A DNA stretch of 64,000 bases, taken from the NCBI GenBank assembly GCA_036676195.1, contig JAKFDK010000098.1:1-64000 (forward strand), read 5' to 3'. Within the stretch, counting starts at the first letter, position 1. Each line of letters starts with the position of its first letter. Made by a program: the position numbers and the translations under genes. Below are positions 16,149 through 25,194 of the stretch, one piece after another. This DNA comes from JAKFDK01 sp036676195. GTDB lineage: Bacteria > Bacillota > Sulfobacillia > Symbiobacteriales > ZC4RG38. The notes beneath the pieces were generated by a model, which saw only the letters and a program-made list of their open reading frames with translations, was not told the DNA's origin and did not search any database.

Positions 16149-16166
16149 TCAGGCACGGGGGCCGGT

Positions 16167-16556
16167 TCAGAACACCGGCGACAGGCCGATGGGCTCGTTA
16201 TTGCGCACCTCGGCAATGCGGTTCTGGGCGTCCACCAGTACCACCTTGGGCGACCAGCCGTTGAGTTCCTTCGCCTCGACCTGGGCATAAGTAATGAGAA
16301 TCACCAGGTCGCCCGGCTGAGCCAGTCGGGCGGCGCCGCCGTTCAGGCAAATCACGCCTGAGCCGGCCGGACCGGCGATGGTATAGGTTTCAAAGCGGGC
16401 GCCGGTGGTGATGTTGACGATCGAAACCAGTTCATAGGGCAGGATATCAGCCGCCTGGAGGAGGTCACTGTCCACGGTGACAGAGCCCATGTAGTTCAGG
16501 TTGGCTTCGGTGACGGTGGCGCGGTGTATCTTACTCTTGAACAGCGTGCGTAGCAA
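16167..16556 (-). CDS. panD: Aspartate 1-decarboxylase (pyruvoyl enzyme)
   Basis: A 129-residue proenzyme that makes beta-alanine for pantothenate. The self-cleavage site Gly24-Ser25 is in NYMGSVTVD, so the alpha chain would start with the pyruvoyl derived from Ser25. It opens with MLRTLFKSKIHRATVTEANL, the normal N-terminus, with His11. Length is normal. It overlaps the end of panC by 26 bases and is the last gene of the operon. Confidence 0.96.
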   Translation of the reverse strand: MLRTLFKSKIHRATVTEANLNYMGSVTVDSDLLQAADILPYELVSIVNITTGARFETYTIAGPAGSGVICLNGGAARLAQPGDLVILITYAQVEAKELNGWSPKVVLVDAQNRIAEVRNNEPIGLSPVF

Positions 16557-17406
16557 CGGACGACACCTCCAGGGTAATGTTGTCGATCAGGCGGGTGGAG
16601 CCCACGAAGGCCGCCAGGGCCAGCAGGACCCGGCCCTGGAGCCGGGTGATGGGCTGCAGGTCGTCGGCGTCCAGAGCGCTGATGTAATCGACCCGTACCA
16701 GCGGTTCGTCGGCCAGCAGAGCCTGCATGGCGTAAGTTACCCGGACAGCGTCCCGCTCGCCGGCGGCGACTCGATCAGCCGCCAACCGCAGGGACCGGTT
16801 CAGCACCTGGGCCGCCTCCCGCTCCGCCGGCGACAGATACGTATTGCGGCTGCTCATGGCCAGGCCGCCGGGCTCGCGCACCGTAGGCACGCCGATAATG
16901 TCCACATTCAGATTCAGGTCTGCCACCATCCGGCGGATCACCGCCAGTTGCTGGGCATCCTTTTCACCGAAATACGCCTGATCGGGCTCAACAATATTGA
17001 ACAGCTTGGTCACCACGGTGGTCACGCCCCGGAAATGACCGGGCCGGCTGGCGCCGCAGAGCTGCTCGGTCAGGTATGTGGGCTCCACAAAGGTGCGCAG
17101 TTGGCGGGGGTACATTTCGTCCACACCCGGGGCAAATAACAGGTCGCACCCGACCTCGGCCAGCATGGCCGCGTCCCGCTCCAAATTCCGGGGATAACGG
17201 CTGAAATCCTCCTTGGGGCCGAATTGCAGAGGATTCACAAAAATAGAAGCAACCACATAATGACCGGCGGCCCGGGCCTGCTGCACCAGGGTCAGGTGAC
17301 CCTCATGCAGGTAACCCATGGTAGGGACAAACCCAATGGTCTGGCCCTGGCGGCGGCGGGGCCGGACGTGTGCCTTGACTTCAGCGATGGTGTTTACAAG
17401 TTCCAA
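16531..17406 (-). CDS. panC: Pantothenate synthetase
   Basis: A 291-residue ATP-dependent ligase of pantoate and beta-alanine. It has PTMGYLHEGH (HxGH-type nucleotide motif), FVNPLQFGPKEDFSRYPR, and FGEKDAQQLAVIRRM. The C-terminal YLSPAEREAA segment after SSRN is also typical. Start TTG 17406 has GAGGGGAG upstream and lies 15 bases after the panB stop. Length is normal. It is co-transcribed with panB and panD. Confidence 0.96.
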   Translation of the reverse strand: MELVNTIAEVKAHVRPRRRQGQTIGFVPTMGYLHEGHLTLVQQARAAGHYVVASIFVNPLQFGPKEDFSRYPRNLERDAAMLAEVGCDLLFAPGVDEMYPRQLRTFVEPTYLTEQLCGASRPGHFRGVTTVVTKLFNIVEPDQAYFGEKDAQQLAVIRRMVADLNLNVDIIGVPTVREPGGLAMSSRNTYLSPAEREAAQVLNRSLRLAADRVAAGERDAVRVTYAMQALLADEPLVRVDYISALDADDLQPITRLQGRVLLALAAFVGSTRLIDNITLEVSSVATHAVQE

Positions 17407-17421
17407 CCCGGTCCGCTCCCC

Positions 17422-18255
17422 TCAGTACAGCCGGCTCAGCACGGTGGCGTCGAGATTAAAGCTATGTTCCGGGCCGGGGAAGGAACCGTCCCGCACTTCG
17501 GCCACGTAGCGGCCGACTGCCTGCTGGACCTCGGCCGCCAGGTCGGCGTAACGCTTGACAAACTTGGGCACATGCCCGGTATACAGCCCGAGCAGGTCGT
17601 GGATCACCAGCACCTGGCCGTCGCACCCGGCGCCGGCGCCGATGCCGATGGTGGGTACCGGGCAGCGCTCGGTTACCATCTGTGCCACCTGCTGCGGCAC
17701 CATTTCCAGCACCACAGCGAAGGCCCCTGCATCGGCCAGGGCCACGGCATCTTCCATTAAACGGCGGGCGGCTGCTTCGGTTTTGCCCTGCACCCGGTAG
17801 CCGCCCATGGCGTTCACCGACTGCGGGGTCAGGCCCACGTGGCCCATGACCGGGATGCCGGCCTGGACCAGCCGCTGCACGGTGGGGGCCATTTCGGCAC
17901 CGCCTTCGAGCTTGACGGCCTGGGCACCGCCCTCCTGAATCAGTCTGCCGGCGTTGCGCAGGGCGTCCTCCACACTGGCCTGGTAGCTCATGAAGGGCAG
18001 GTCAGCCACCACCAGGGCCCGTTTGGTTCCCCTGGCCACAGCCCGGGTATGATGGAGCATGTCGGCCATGGTGACCGGCAGGGTGTTGTCGTACCCCAGC
18101 ACCACCATGCCGAGTGAATCCCCCACCAGCAGGCAGTCTACACCGGCTTCGTCCAGGAAGCGGGCGGTAGGAAAGTCATAGGCGGTCAGAACCGCGATCT
18201 TTTGGGCCTTTTTCTTCATCTGTTGAAAGGTAGAGACCGTCACCCGTTCACTCAT
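17422..18255 (-). CDS. panB: 3-methyl-2-oxobutanoate hydroxymethyltransferase
   Basis: A 277-residue enzyme making ketopantoate from ketoisovalerate and methylene-THF. Motifs include ITAYD-like LTAYDFPTARFLDEAG, VGDSLGMVVLGYDNTLPVT, KLEGG, HVGLTPQS and IGIGAGAGCDGQVLV. Metal-binding Asp residues sit in GDSLG and DLPF. Start ATG 18255 overlaps the end of the DUF2520 gene by 8 bases. Length is normal. Confidence 0.96.
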   Translation of the reverse strand: MSERVTVSTFQQMKKKAQKIAVLTAYDFPTARFLDEAGVDCLLVGDSLGMVVLGYDNTLPVTMADMLHHTRAVARGTKRALVVADLPFMSYQASVEDALRNAGRLIQEGGAQAVKLEGGAEMAPTVQRLVQAGIPVMGHVGLTPQSVNAMGGYRVQGKTEAAARRLMEDAVALADAGAFAVVLEMVPQQVAQMVTERCPVPTIGIGAGAGCDGQVLVIHDLLGLYTGHVPKFVKRYADLAAEVQQAVGRYVAEVRDGSFPGPEHSFNLDATVLSRLY

Positions 18256-19141
18256 GCTCTGTCACAGCTCCTTTTCCAGTGGGGGAACTCCGGCCCCCGG
18301 GCGGCGATGCCAGGAGTCTCTGCAGGTCCGGGTGTCCTGGGCCCAGGTTCAGTGCTTCCAGTCCGAGGGCCTGATAGGCGGGCAGCAGGTCAGGCAGTTG
18401 TTCGGCCAGCGCCTGCAGATGCCGGGCGACGGTGGCGGTATCACCACGGGCAACGGGCCCGGTCAGGGCTTGTTCCACGCCCAGTTTGCCCAGGTTGGTG
18501 ACGGCGCCTTGCATGAGTGGGAGCAGGGCCGGCACGGCGTCGGCCGGAGGCAGGCCGGCGGCGGCCCAGAGCCGGCGGGCCATGGCGGCCAGGGCGACGA
18601 TGTAATTGCTGGTACAGACGGCGGCGGCATGGTACAAAACCTTGGCGCCCGGGGCCAGTTCCAGGGGGTGCCCGCCCAGAGCTTCGGCCAGCGCCCGACC
18701 GGCGGCAACGGCGGCCGGGTCGCCTTCCAGGGCAAAGGTGGCGCCCCGGAGCAGGGCCGGGCCGTCTTCGGCCCGCACCAGGGTCTGGAGCGGATGCAGG
18801 GAGCCGGCGGCCGCACCGGCGGCGCGGGCCGGGCTGAGTACGGCGGAATCCAGGGCGCCGCTGGTATGTAGCACTACCTGTCCGGGCTGCCAGGACACCG
18901 CTGCTGCCACGGTGGCGATCGCACCGTCGGGCACAGTCAGGACCACCACCGGCGCCAGGGCGGCGGCCTCGGCCGGGGTGGCGCAGGGCCTGCCGCCGGC
19001 GGCCGCACACAGGGCGGCGGCGGAGGCTGCGCTGCGGCTCGCCGCGGCAGTCACAGTATACCCGGACCGGACGGCGGCCACGGCCAGGGCCTGACCCATC
19101 CGGCCGGCGCCGATAAAGGCGAGATCACGTGTGGGCAACAA
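18248..19141 (-). CDS. Rossmann-fold / DUF2520 protein, candidate ketopantoate reductase
   Basis: A 297-residue protein. The NAD(P)-binding Rossmann motif GAGRMGQ is near residue 10. VVLTVPDGAI and VLHTSGALDS follow, then GSLHPLQTL and the C-terminal helical DUF2520 domain with HAAAVCTSNY. This is the family often encoded at the head of panBCD clusters. The operon has panB, panC and panD but no recognisable panE. A ketopantoate reductase role is therefore attractive, though not shown by sequence alone. Start TTG 19141 follows GGGAGGGAGG by 6 bases and replaces a longer frame that has no ribosome site. Confidence 0.8.
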   Translation of the reverse strand: MLPTRDLAFIGAGRMGQALAVAAVRSGYTVTAAASRSAASAAALCAAAGGRPCATPAEAAALAPVVVLTVPDGAIATVAAAVSWQPGQVVLHTSGALDSAVLSPARAAGAAAGSLHPLQTLVRAEDGPALLRGATFALEGDPAAVAAGRALAEALGGHPLELAPGAKVLYHAAAVCTSNYIVALAAMARRLWAAAGLPPADAVPALLPLMQGAVTNLGKLGVEQALTGPVARGDTATVARHLQALAEQLPDLLPAYQALGLEALNLGPGHPDLQRLLASPPGGRSSPTGKGAVTEHE

Positions 19142-19500
19142 AAATAGCCTCCCTCCCGCACAGGGCGAGAGAAGGCCGCAGGCATGCATTGGCAAGCCGC
19201 AGTGCCCTCCAAGTCTCGGCCCGCCGGGGTCCAAGCTCGGAATACGGGGCTGCAGAAGGGGAAACATTGAAATCTGGGTGCGACTCCGGAAGTTCCGGTA
19301 TCGCCCACGTTGCCTCCAGTGTACCATCGACCGGCTTGTTCATCAACTGGTGCAGAAGGAATAAACTGAGCATATACGAACTTTCTCGTCCGCTGCCCGG
19401 TGGCTGCGGGTACCTCCAGTCGCTGTGAATTAGTGCGTAACGGCGGGCAAGTCCTTGACGAGCGCTGCCTGAACGGGGTATAGCAGTTAAAGAGAGTTAC
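19142..19500 (-). promoter_or_regulatory. Long structured 5' leader of the pantothenate operon (T-box-like, unproven)
   Basis: About 400 bases without a gene lie between the operon and the divergent helicase gene. On the minus strand there is a strong hairpin TACCGGAA/TTCCGG flanked by GGGCGA and TCGCACCC (19274-19306). Close to the start a hairpin CTCTCGCCC/GGGAGGGAG is followed by CTATTTTT and contains the ribosome site. This end arrangement resembles a T-box or other leader with a terminator or sequestrator. A weak match to the T-box core (GGGCGATACCGG) exists, but I could not build a convincing stem I. Class unknown. Confidence 0.3.
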
Positions 19501-19510
19501 TTGGGTTTGT

Positions 19511-19538
19511 TTGCCCACTGCCGTTGTGGTAGCATAAT
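19511..19538 (+). promoter_or_regulatory. Likely sigma-A promoter of the DEAD-box helicase
   Basis: TTGCCC (19511-19516), a 16-base spacer and CATAAT (19533-19538), 43 bases before the ATG at 19581. Moderate match only. Confidence 0.4.
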
Positions 19539-19580
19539 AGGTATTGTTGGCTTCAGATACAAAGGAGAGATTCCGTTTCC

Positions 19581-21185
19581 ATGTCAGATACGCAGACTGC
19601 AGGTAAGGTCCCCGGTGGTTTTGTGGACCTCGGTATATCCGACAAGGTCCTCAAGTCTCTGGCCGACATGGGGTTCGAAGAACCTTCGCCCATTCAGGAG
19701 AAAACGATTCCGTTGCTCCTGACCGGAAAAGATGTTATCGGGCAGGCCCAAACCGGTACCGGCAAGACGGCGGCCTTCGGGGTGCCCATTGTCGAGAAGC
19801 TGGATGCCCGGCTGCGCGCCGTTCAGGCTCTGGTGCTGGCGCCGACCCGAGAACTGGCGGTTCAGGTTTCCGGCGAGATCAGCAAGATCGGCCGGAACAC
19901 CCGCGCCCGGGTCACGCCCATCTACGGCGGGCAGTCCATTGAACGGCAGGTCCGTCTGCTGCGCATCGGTGTAGACGTGGTGGTGGGCACGCCCGGCCGG
20001 GTGATGGACCACATGCGCCGCGGCACGCTCAAGCTGGACCGTCTCAAGATTCTGGTGCTGGACGAGGCCGATGAAATGCTGGACATGGGCTTTATCGAAG
20101 ACATCGAATGGGTCATGCAGAACCTGCCCGGTGAGCGGCAGACCATGCTGTTCTCGGCCACCATGCCTGATGAAATCAAGCGGCTGGCCCGCAAGTACAT
20201 GAACGACCCCGAACTGGTGGCGGTCAGCCCGCAGCAACTGACAGTGCCGCAGATCGACCAGTTCTTCTACGAAGTCCGGTCGGCCATCAAGACCGAGGCG
20301 TTATGCCGGATTGTCGACGTGGAAAATGTGGACCGTGCCATCATTTTCTGCCGCACCAAGCGGGGCGTCGACGAACTGGTGGAGGCGCTGCAGGCCAGGG
20401 GCTACCTGACGGAAGGCATCCATGGCGACATGAACCAGGCCCAGCGCACCCGGGCCATGGGGAAGTTCCGCGAGGGCCAGGTGGATCTGCTGGTCGCCAC
20501 CGACGTGGCCGCCCGTGGCCTGGACATCTCCGATGTCACCCATGTGGTCAACTACGATATCCCCCAGGACCCGGAGTCGTACGTGCACCGGATCGGCCGC
20601 ACTGGCCGCGCCGGACGCGCCGGCACGGCCATTACCCTGATCACGTCCCGCGAGTTCCCGCAGTTGCGGCTGATCGAGCGGGTGATTCGCCAACGCATCA
20701 ACCGCCGGCCGCTGCCCTCCCTGCAGGACGTGGCCGAACGGCAGCGGGCGATGCTCAGGGACCGGCTGCTGCAGGTGTTGGAGGATGGGCGCCTCAGCTA
20801 CTACCGTGAATTGGCGGAGGATCTGCTCGGGTCAGCCGATTATTCGGCGGAGGAATTGCTGGCGGCGTCGCTCAAAATGGCCGCCGGCGACACAACGCCG
20901 CCGGAGACGACACCGGTTGACTTCGGTGAAACCGGCGCTGAACCGGGCTTTGTCCGCTTTTTCCTGAACGTGGGCCGCCAGCAGCTCGTCACGCCGGCCG
21001 ACGTTGTGCGCAGCATTGCCAGTCAGGCCGGTATTCAGGGCAATGTCGTGGGCAAAATCGACATTTATGACCGCTTCACCTTTGTGGAGGTCCCGGGTGA
21101 GGTGGCCACCCAAGTCATGCAGGCCATGCAGGAAAGCACCATCAAGGGCCGTACCGTCAACATCGAACCGGCCCGCAAGCGCTGA
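19581..21185 (+). CDS. DEAD-box RNA helicase with DbpA-type RNA-binding tail (CshA/DeaD-like)
   Basis: A 534-residue ATP-dependent RNA helicase for ribosome assembly or RNA decay. In order: Q motif (FEEPSPIQEKTIP), motif I AQTGTGKT at about 55-62, PTRELA, TPGR, DEAD at 161-164, SAT, then HGDMNQAQR, ATDVAARGLD and HRIGRTGRAG. After a linker, residues about 455-530 form the DbpA RNA-binding domain (FVRFFLNVGRQQLVTPADVV). Start ATG 19581 has AAAGGAGAG upstream. A strong terminator follows, so it is monocistronic. Confidence 0.93.
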   Translation: MSDTQTAGKVPGGFVDLGISDKVLKSLADMGFEEPSPIQEKTIPLLLTGKDVIGQAQTGTGKTAAFGVPIVEKLDARLRAVQALVLAPTRELAVQVSGEISKIGRNTRARVTPIYGGQSIERQVRLLRIGVDVVVGTPGRVMDHMRRGTLKLDRLKILVLDEADEMLDMGFIEDIEWVMQNLPGERQTMLFSATMPDEIKRLARKYMNDPELVAVSPQQLTVPQIDQFFYEVRSAIKTEALCRIVDVENVDRAIIFCRTKRGVDELVEALQARGYLTEGIHGDMNQAQRTRAMGKFREGQVDLLVATDVAARGLDISDVTHVVNYDIPQDPESYVHRIGRTGRAGRAGTAITLITSREFPQLRLIERVIRQRINRRPLPSLQDVAERQRAMLRDRLLQVLEDGRLSYYRELAEDLLGSADYSAEELLAASLKMAAGDTTPPETTPVDFGETGAEPGFVRFFLNVGRQQLVTPADVVRSIASQAGIQGNVVGKIDIYDRFTFVEVPGEVATQVMQAMQESTIKGRTVNIEPARKR

Positions 21186-21221
21186 CCGGGAGCAGTGCCG
21201 CCATCGCCCGGTAACACCGTC

Positions 21222-21259
21222 GAGCCCGCCAGGTCATCATACCTGCGGGCTCTGTTTTT
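21222..21259 (+). terminator. Rho-independent terminator of the helicase gene
   Basis: GAGCCCGC (21222-21229) pairs with GCGGGCTC (21245-21252), extended by AGGT/ACCT inside, and is followed by TGTTTTT. It lies 37 bases after the stop. Confidence 0.85.
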
Positions 21260-21275
21260 GTCTTGGCCACTGCCC

Positions 21276-24239
21276 TCAGTGCCGTTGCAGGGCCCGGTGC
21301 ACGGTTTCCAACAAGTGTTCGATTTCAAAGGGCTTCTGGATATAGTCAAAGGCTTGCAGGCGTTGCGCCTGTTCGGCCACATCGCCGGCGGCACTGATGA
21401 TCACGATCGGAACAGAAGTGCCATAGGCCGCCCGCAGTTCGGCGGCGATCCGTTCGCCGGGGAAATCCGGCAGGGTCAGGTCCAGAATGACCAACTGTGG
21501 ACACTGTTGCGCCGCCAGCGCCAATCCCTGGGAGCCATCGCCGGCACTCTGTACCGACAGCCCTTCGTCCTCCAACACCCACTGGACGGCCTGGCGCAGG
21601 AGCGCATCGTCATCGACCACCAGCACCGGCCCACCCGTTTCATATGGCGTGAGCGGCAAGCGGACCGTGAAGACCGAACCGGCCCCCTCATGACTCTGCA
21701 CCGTAATGGCCCCCCCATGGCGTTCAATAATGGTGCGGGCGCCGGCCAGGCCGATGCCGGTCCCCGGCCGTCCGGCCACATTTCTCGCCCGCATAAACGG
21801 CTCAAAAATCCGGGGCAGATCCTCGGCTGGGATTCCCAGCCCCTGGTCTCTGACAGCGATCACGGCGGAGACCCGGCCCTCATTCTCGGCACCGGAGACC
21901 TGAATGGTGACGTCGCCGCCGTCCGGGCTGTACTTGATGGCATTGGAAACCAGGTTCGACAGGGCGCGCTCCAGCCGCACCCCGTCCCACCAGCCGACCA
22001 ATTCAGCCACAGGGGTCTCTACCAGCACCCGGTGGCGTTCAGTGGTCTGCCGGTGCTCGGCTGCCAATTGGTGAATCAGCGGCACCAGGTCGGTTGGGCG
22101 CCGGTGCAGGTCCAGCGTATGGCCCATCCGCAGGCGGGCCATATCTAACATCTCGCTGATCAGATTGGCCATTTTGGTGGCGGTGGCATTGATACTGGTG
22201 AAGCCCTGCAGGAAATACTGGGCATCTTTGTTATTCGCTCTGGACAGCCGTCGCTGCATGAGTTGAGCCAGTCCCTTGATGGCGGCCAGCGGACTCTGCA
22301 GGTCATGGGAAGCAAACGACAGCCACTGGTCGCGTGCCCGCACCGCTTCTTCCGCTTCGGCCCGGGCGGCCTGCTCCCTGGCCAGTAACTGGATGCGTTC
22401 GGCTTCGGCCCGTGCCTGTTCGACGGCGAGCCCCAGCGCGTTGGCCATCGCCTGTAAGAAGGAGGCGTCCCGCTCGGTAAACCCCCGGCGCACGGTGGTA
22501 AAAGCGCCCAACGTGCCCAGCGGCTGGTGACGCCCGCGGACGACCACCATCATTCCGCTGACCACGCCGTGTTCCTGCAGCAACGGCGGGATGGGAAAGC
22601 GGGTTTCGGTCTGCAAATCGGTGATCATGACCGTGTCCTGGTGCAGAGAAGTCAAGGTCACACGGGAGTCGGTAGAGGTCTCCACCGTAGCCTGGCCCAC
22701 CCGGCCCTCCTGCCAGCCCAACCCGGTGCGCAGCAACAGGCGGTTTGGCCTGGTCAGCAGTTCGAACTCCCCGCAGTACTCCACGTGAAGGGTCCGGGCC
22801 ACCAGAGCTACTGTTTCGGCCCGCAGGGTGCCGAGATCGGCACCGGCGAGAGCCCGCAGGCCCAGTTCGGTCACGGCGGCCTGTTGCCGCACCCTGACCT
22901 GGAGTTCGCCCTCGGCCCGTTTCTGATCGGTAATCTCTACCACGGTACTGCCGACCCCAAGCAATGCACCGCTGCCGGTGCGGACGGGATACAGACTGAC
23001 CAGCCAGTGCCGGAGCTGCCCCGGAGCGGCCAGGGTTTCCTCGCTCAATTCCCAGTTGACCAGGGGTTCGGCCGTGGCCAGAACGTGCTGCAACTTCGGC
23101 TCGATCTGATCGGCCAGTTGGGGCAGCAGTTCCCTGAGGGTGCAGCCGGCGCGCTGTTCCGGCGTGGCTCCGGTCATCTTGGCCAGGGCTGCGTTCAGGC
23201 GAACGAAACGCAGTTGCGGGTCCAGCAGGGCAAACCCGACGGGGGAACTGGCCAGCAGGGTATCCAACAAAGCCAGGGATTCTTCTCCAGACCGGGTGGC
23301 CTGTTGGGACTCCTGATAGAGTTGGGCGTTGTCCACTGCCAGAGCGGCGCACCGGGCCAGATCCTCGGCCAGCGCCAGGTCGGCCGATCCGTAGACGCGG
23401 CCCGAACAACTGCTCATAAAGAAAAGGAAGCCAAGGGGCCGCCCGCGGGCCACGAGGGGCACTGTCATGAACGAGGCGACCTGCAACTGGTGGAGCAGGG
23501 TCCGGCTCTGCCGGCCGAGAGAGTGGTTGTTACCCAGATAGGCGGGCAGATCGGGGATCAGCAGTGACTGGCCGGTCTGCGGCACAGGGAGGAGTGCGCG
23601 GGCTGGGTGGCAGTCACACCATTGCCGGATCATTTCTTCCTGAGTGGGATCGGCATGGGCGGCGGCTGCTAACTGTGCCGGTTGGTCTGCTTCCACCAGC
23701 CGGGCTATGCACCCGTCGGCCAGAAAGGGAACAGACAGGCGGACGATCGTTTCCAGGGTACTCCCCACATCCAGGGAAGAGGCGAGCGCCCCGCTGGCCT
23801 CAGCCAGGAAGGCCAGCCGGCGCTTGGCCACCTCGGCCTCGGCTCGGGCGGCTTGCGCCGAACGGGTCAGCCGGGTATTGATGGCCCAGGCGACCAGCCA
23901 CAGGCCGGCGGCGATCAAGCCTGATATGGACAGGTTGCGCCAGAGCCGGGCGCCGGACGGAGCGGTGGTGGTGGCCAGGGGCACAGCGGTAAAGGCCGGC
24001 CGGCCAACCCCGGGGATCAGAGCGGTTGCTCCCATCTGCTCAACCCCGTCCACGTCGGAACGGATGCTGTGGGATACGAACCTGGCCTGGTGATCCCCTT
24101 CGGGCTGATCACGCCGCACCATGTTAACGGTTGCAACGGCGATGAACAGGATCATGAGGACCAACAACAGAACGAGCAGGTAGCCACGCACCCTAGCCCG
24201 AAGCGGACATTGTGCGGCGCGGAGATGCTCACAGACCAT
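21276..24239 (-). CDS. Hybrid sensor histidine kinase / response regulator
   Basis: A 987-residue membrane sensor. TM1 is about 18-40 and TM2 about 101-121, enclosing a short extracytoplasmic loop of about 60 residues. A GAF domain, a PAS domain (LLDTLLASSPVGFALLDPQL) and a second GAF domain follow. The HisKA box is FASHDLQSPLAAIKG with His645. The ATPase has N (LSNLVSNAIKYSP), G1 (DQGLGIP) and G2 (GTGIGLAGA) boxes. The C-terminal receiver has Asp920 in VILDLTLPD and a conserved IQKPFE lysine. No output DNA-binding domain is present, so the partner is elsewhere. Start ATG 24239 is chosen because it precedes TM1 and has TAGAGGT upstream; a longer frame lacks a site. Confidence 0.88.
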   Translation of the reverse strand: MVCEHLRAAQCPLRARVRGYLLVLLLVLMILFIAVATVNMVRRDQPEGDHQARFVSHSIRSDVDGVEQMGATALIPGVGRPAFTAVPLATTTAPSGARLWRNLSISGLIAAGLWLVAWAINTRLTRSAQAARAEAEVAKRRLAFLAEASGALASSLDVGSTLETIVRLSVPFLADGCIARLVEADQPAQLAAAAHADPTQEEMIRQWCDCHPARALLPVPQTGQSLLIPDLPAYLGNNHSLGRQSRTLLHQLQVASFMTVPLVARGRPLGFLFFMSSCSGRVYGSADLALAEDLARCAALAVDNAQLYQESQQATRSGEESLALLDTLLASSPVGFALLDPQLRFVRLNAALAKMTGATPEQRAGCTLRELLPQLADQIEPKLQHVLATAEPLVNWELSEETLAAPGQLRHWLVSLYPVRTGSGALLGVGSTVVEITDQKRAEGELQVRVRQQAAVTELGLRALAGADLGTLRAETVALVARTLHVEYCGEFELLTRPNRLLLRTGLGWQEGRVGQATVETSTDSRVTLTSLHQDTVMITDLQTETRFPIPPLLQEHGVVSGMMVVVRGRHQPLGTLGAFTTVRRGFTERDASFLQAMANALGLAVEQARAEAERIQLLAREQAARAEAEEAVRARDQWLSFASHDLQSPLAAIKGLAQLMQRRLSRANNKDAQYFLQGFTSINATATKMANLISEMLDMARLRMGHTLDLHRRPTDLVPLIHQLAAEHRQTTERHRVLVETPVAELVGWWDGVRLERALSNLVSNAIKYSPDGGDVTIQVSGAENEGRVSAVIAVRDQGLGIPAEDLPRIFEPFMRARNVAGRPGTGIGLAGARTIIERHGGAITVQSHEGAGSVFTVRLPLTPYETGGPVLVVDDDALLRQAVQWVLEDEGLSVQSAGDGSQGLALAAQQCPQLVILDLTLPDFPGERIAAELRAAYGTSVPIVIISAAGDVAEQAQRLQAFDYIQKPFEIEHLLETVHRALQRH

Positions 24240-24562
24240 TGCGTGTACCTCTACATACTCTATGGTTTGAAGATTGTCACTAGTCCTGTGTTCGCCGCCA
24301 TGTTGGTGAATCCTTTGCAATCCGCCAAGAAGCAATGGATTCACTCCCGCTTTTGCCGCCGGGCACCGGACCGTTTGGGTGCGTCTTTCCCCACTGTCGG
24401 TACAGGGGATTGTCCATCCGGGTCGTATCCTCATTGCGGGGTCTCGCCGTTTCTGCGCAATTTTTTTCGTCTGCCCGAGAAGGAGAACGGATGTTCGCAG
24501 TGTACTCTTACATTGTGGTGAGGAAAGTGGACGTTCGGGCCGACAGAAGGGGTGAGTAGAGG
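24240..24562. other. Intergenic region between kinase and thpR with one operator-like dyad
   Basis: This 320-base gap holds no gene I can support. It contains an interrupted inverted repeat, TGAATCC-T-TTGC (24307-24318) and GCAA-T-GGATTCA (24332-24343), with a 13-base loop and a single central mismatch. It could be an operator for the divergent genes or a small hairpin. The rest has no recognisable RNA. Confidence 0.35.
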
Positions 24563-25123
24563 GTGATCCGCACCTTTGCTGCCGTGCCGGTGACCGATGC
24601 CCGGGTTGTTGCGGCCCTGGCGGCCGTCCAGGCTGAATTGCGCTCGGGCGCCGGGCGGATCCGCTGGGTGGCTACGCACCAGTTCCATTTCACCCTCAAG
24701 TTCTTCGGGGAGTTACCCCCGGATGCCGTGGCCGCAGCTCAGACTGCGTTGCAGCGGGCGGCAGCGGCCGGCGCCCCGTTCAGCCTCGAACTGGCCGGGT
24801 TGGGTGCCTTTCCCCGGCCCGAATCCGCCCGGGTGCTGTGGGCCGGGTGTACCGGGGGCCGCACGGAACTGCTGGCTCTGGCTGCCCGCACCGAGGCGGA
24901 ACTGGTCACTGCCGGGTTTGCTCCGGAGCAGCGGGCGTTCTCGCCCCATCTGACACTTGGCCGCGTCACAGAGGCGGCTCCTGCCCTGGCGGCGGCGGTG
25001 CGTGCCGGTGCCCGGCGTTCCTTCGGCACTGTGTCAGTGCCCGCCGTGGTGCTCTACCGCAGTGATCTGCGTCCGGCCGGGCCGGTCTATACCCCCCTGG
25101 CGGAATTCCCCCTGGGCCGGTAG
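24563..25123 (+). CDS. thpR: RNA 2',3'-cyclic phosphodiesterase ThpR (2H family)
   Basis: A 186-residue 2H phosphoesterase that opens 2',3'-cyclic phosphates. The two HxT motifs are H42-F-T44 in FHFTLKFFGE and H129-L-T131 in FSPHLTLGR. Residues at the start (MIRTFAAVPV) are typical (RxFxAI). Start is GTG 24563 after a weak GGTGAG/AGAGG site. Length is normal. It lies 71 bases before recA on the same strand, an arrangement also seen with cinA-thpR-recA neighbourhoods in Firmicutes. Confidence 0.92.
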   Translation: MIRTFAAVPVTDARVVAALAAVQAELRSGAGRIRWVATHQFHFTLKFFGELPPDAVAAAQTALQRAAAAGAPFSLELAGLGAFPRPESARVLWAGCTGGRTELLALAARTEAELVTAGFAPEQRAFSPHLTLGRVTEAAPALAAAVRAGARRSFGTVSVPAVVLYRSDLRPAGPVYTPLAEFPLGR

Positions 25124-25194
25124 CCCTTGCTGTCTGCATGAAGATCGGCTATACTCGCAGGAAGAATATGGAAAACGAGAAGGAGAGATCAGGC

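Noticed and set aside
22527..23567. Plus-strand frame of 346 residues
   Set aside because: It is antisense to the sensor kinase gene, whose GAF, PAS and kinase motifs leave no doubt about the coding strand.
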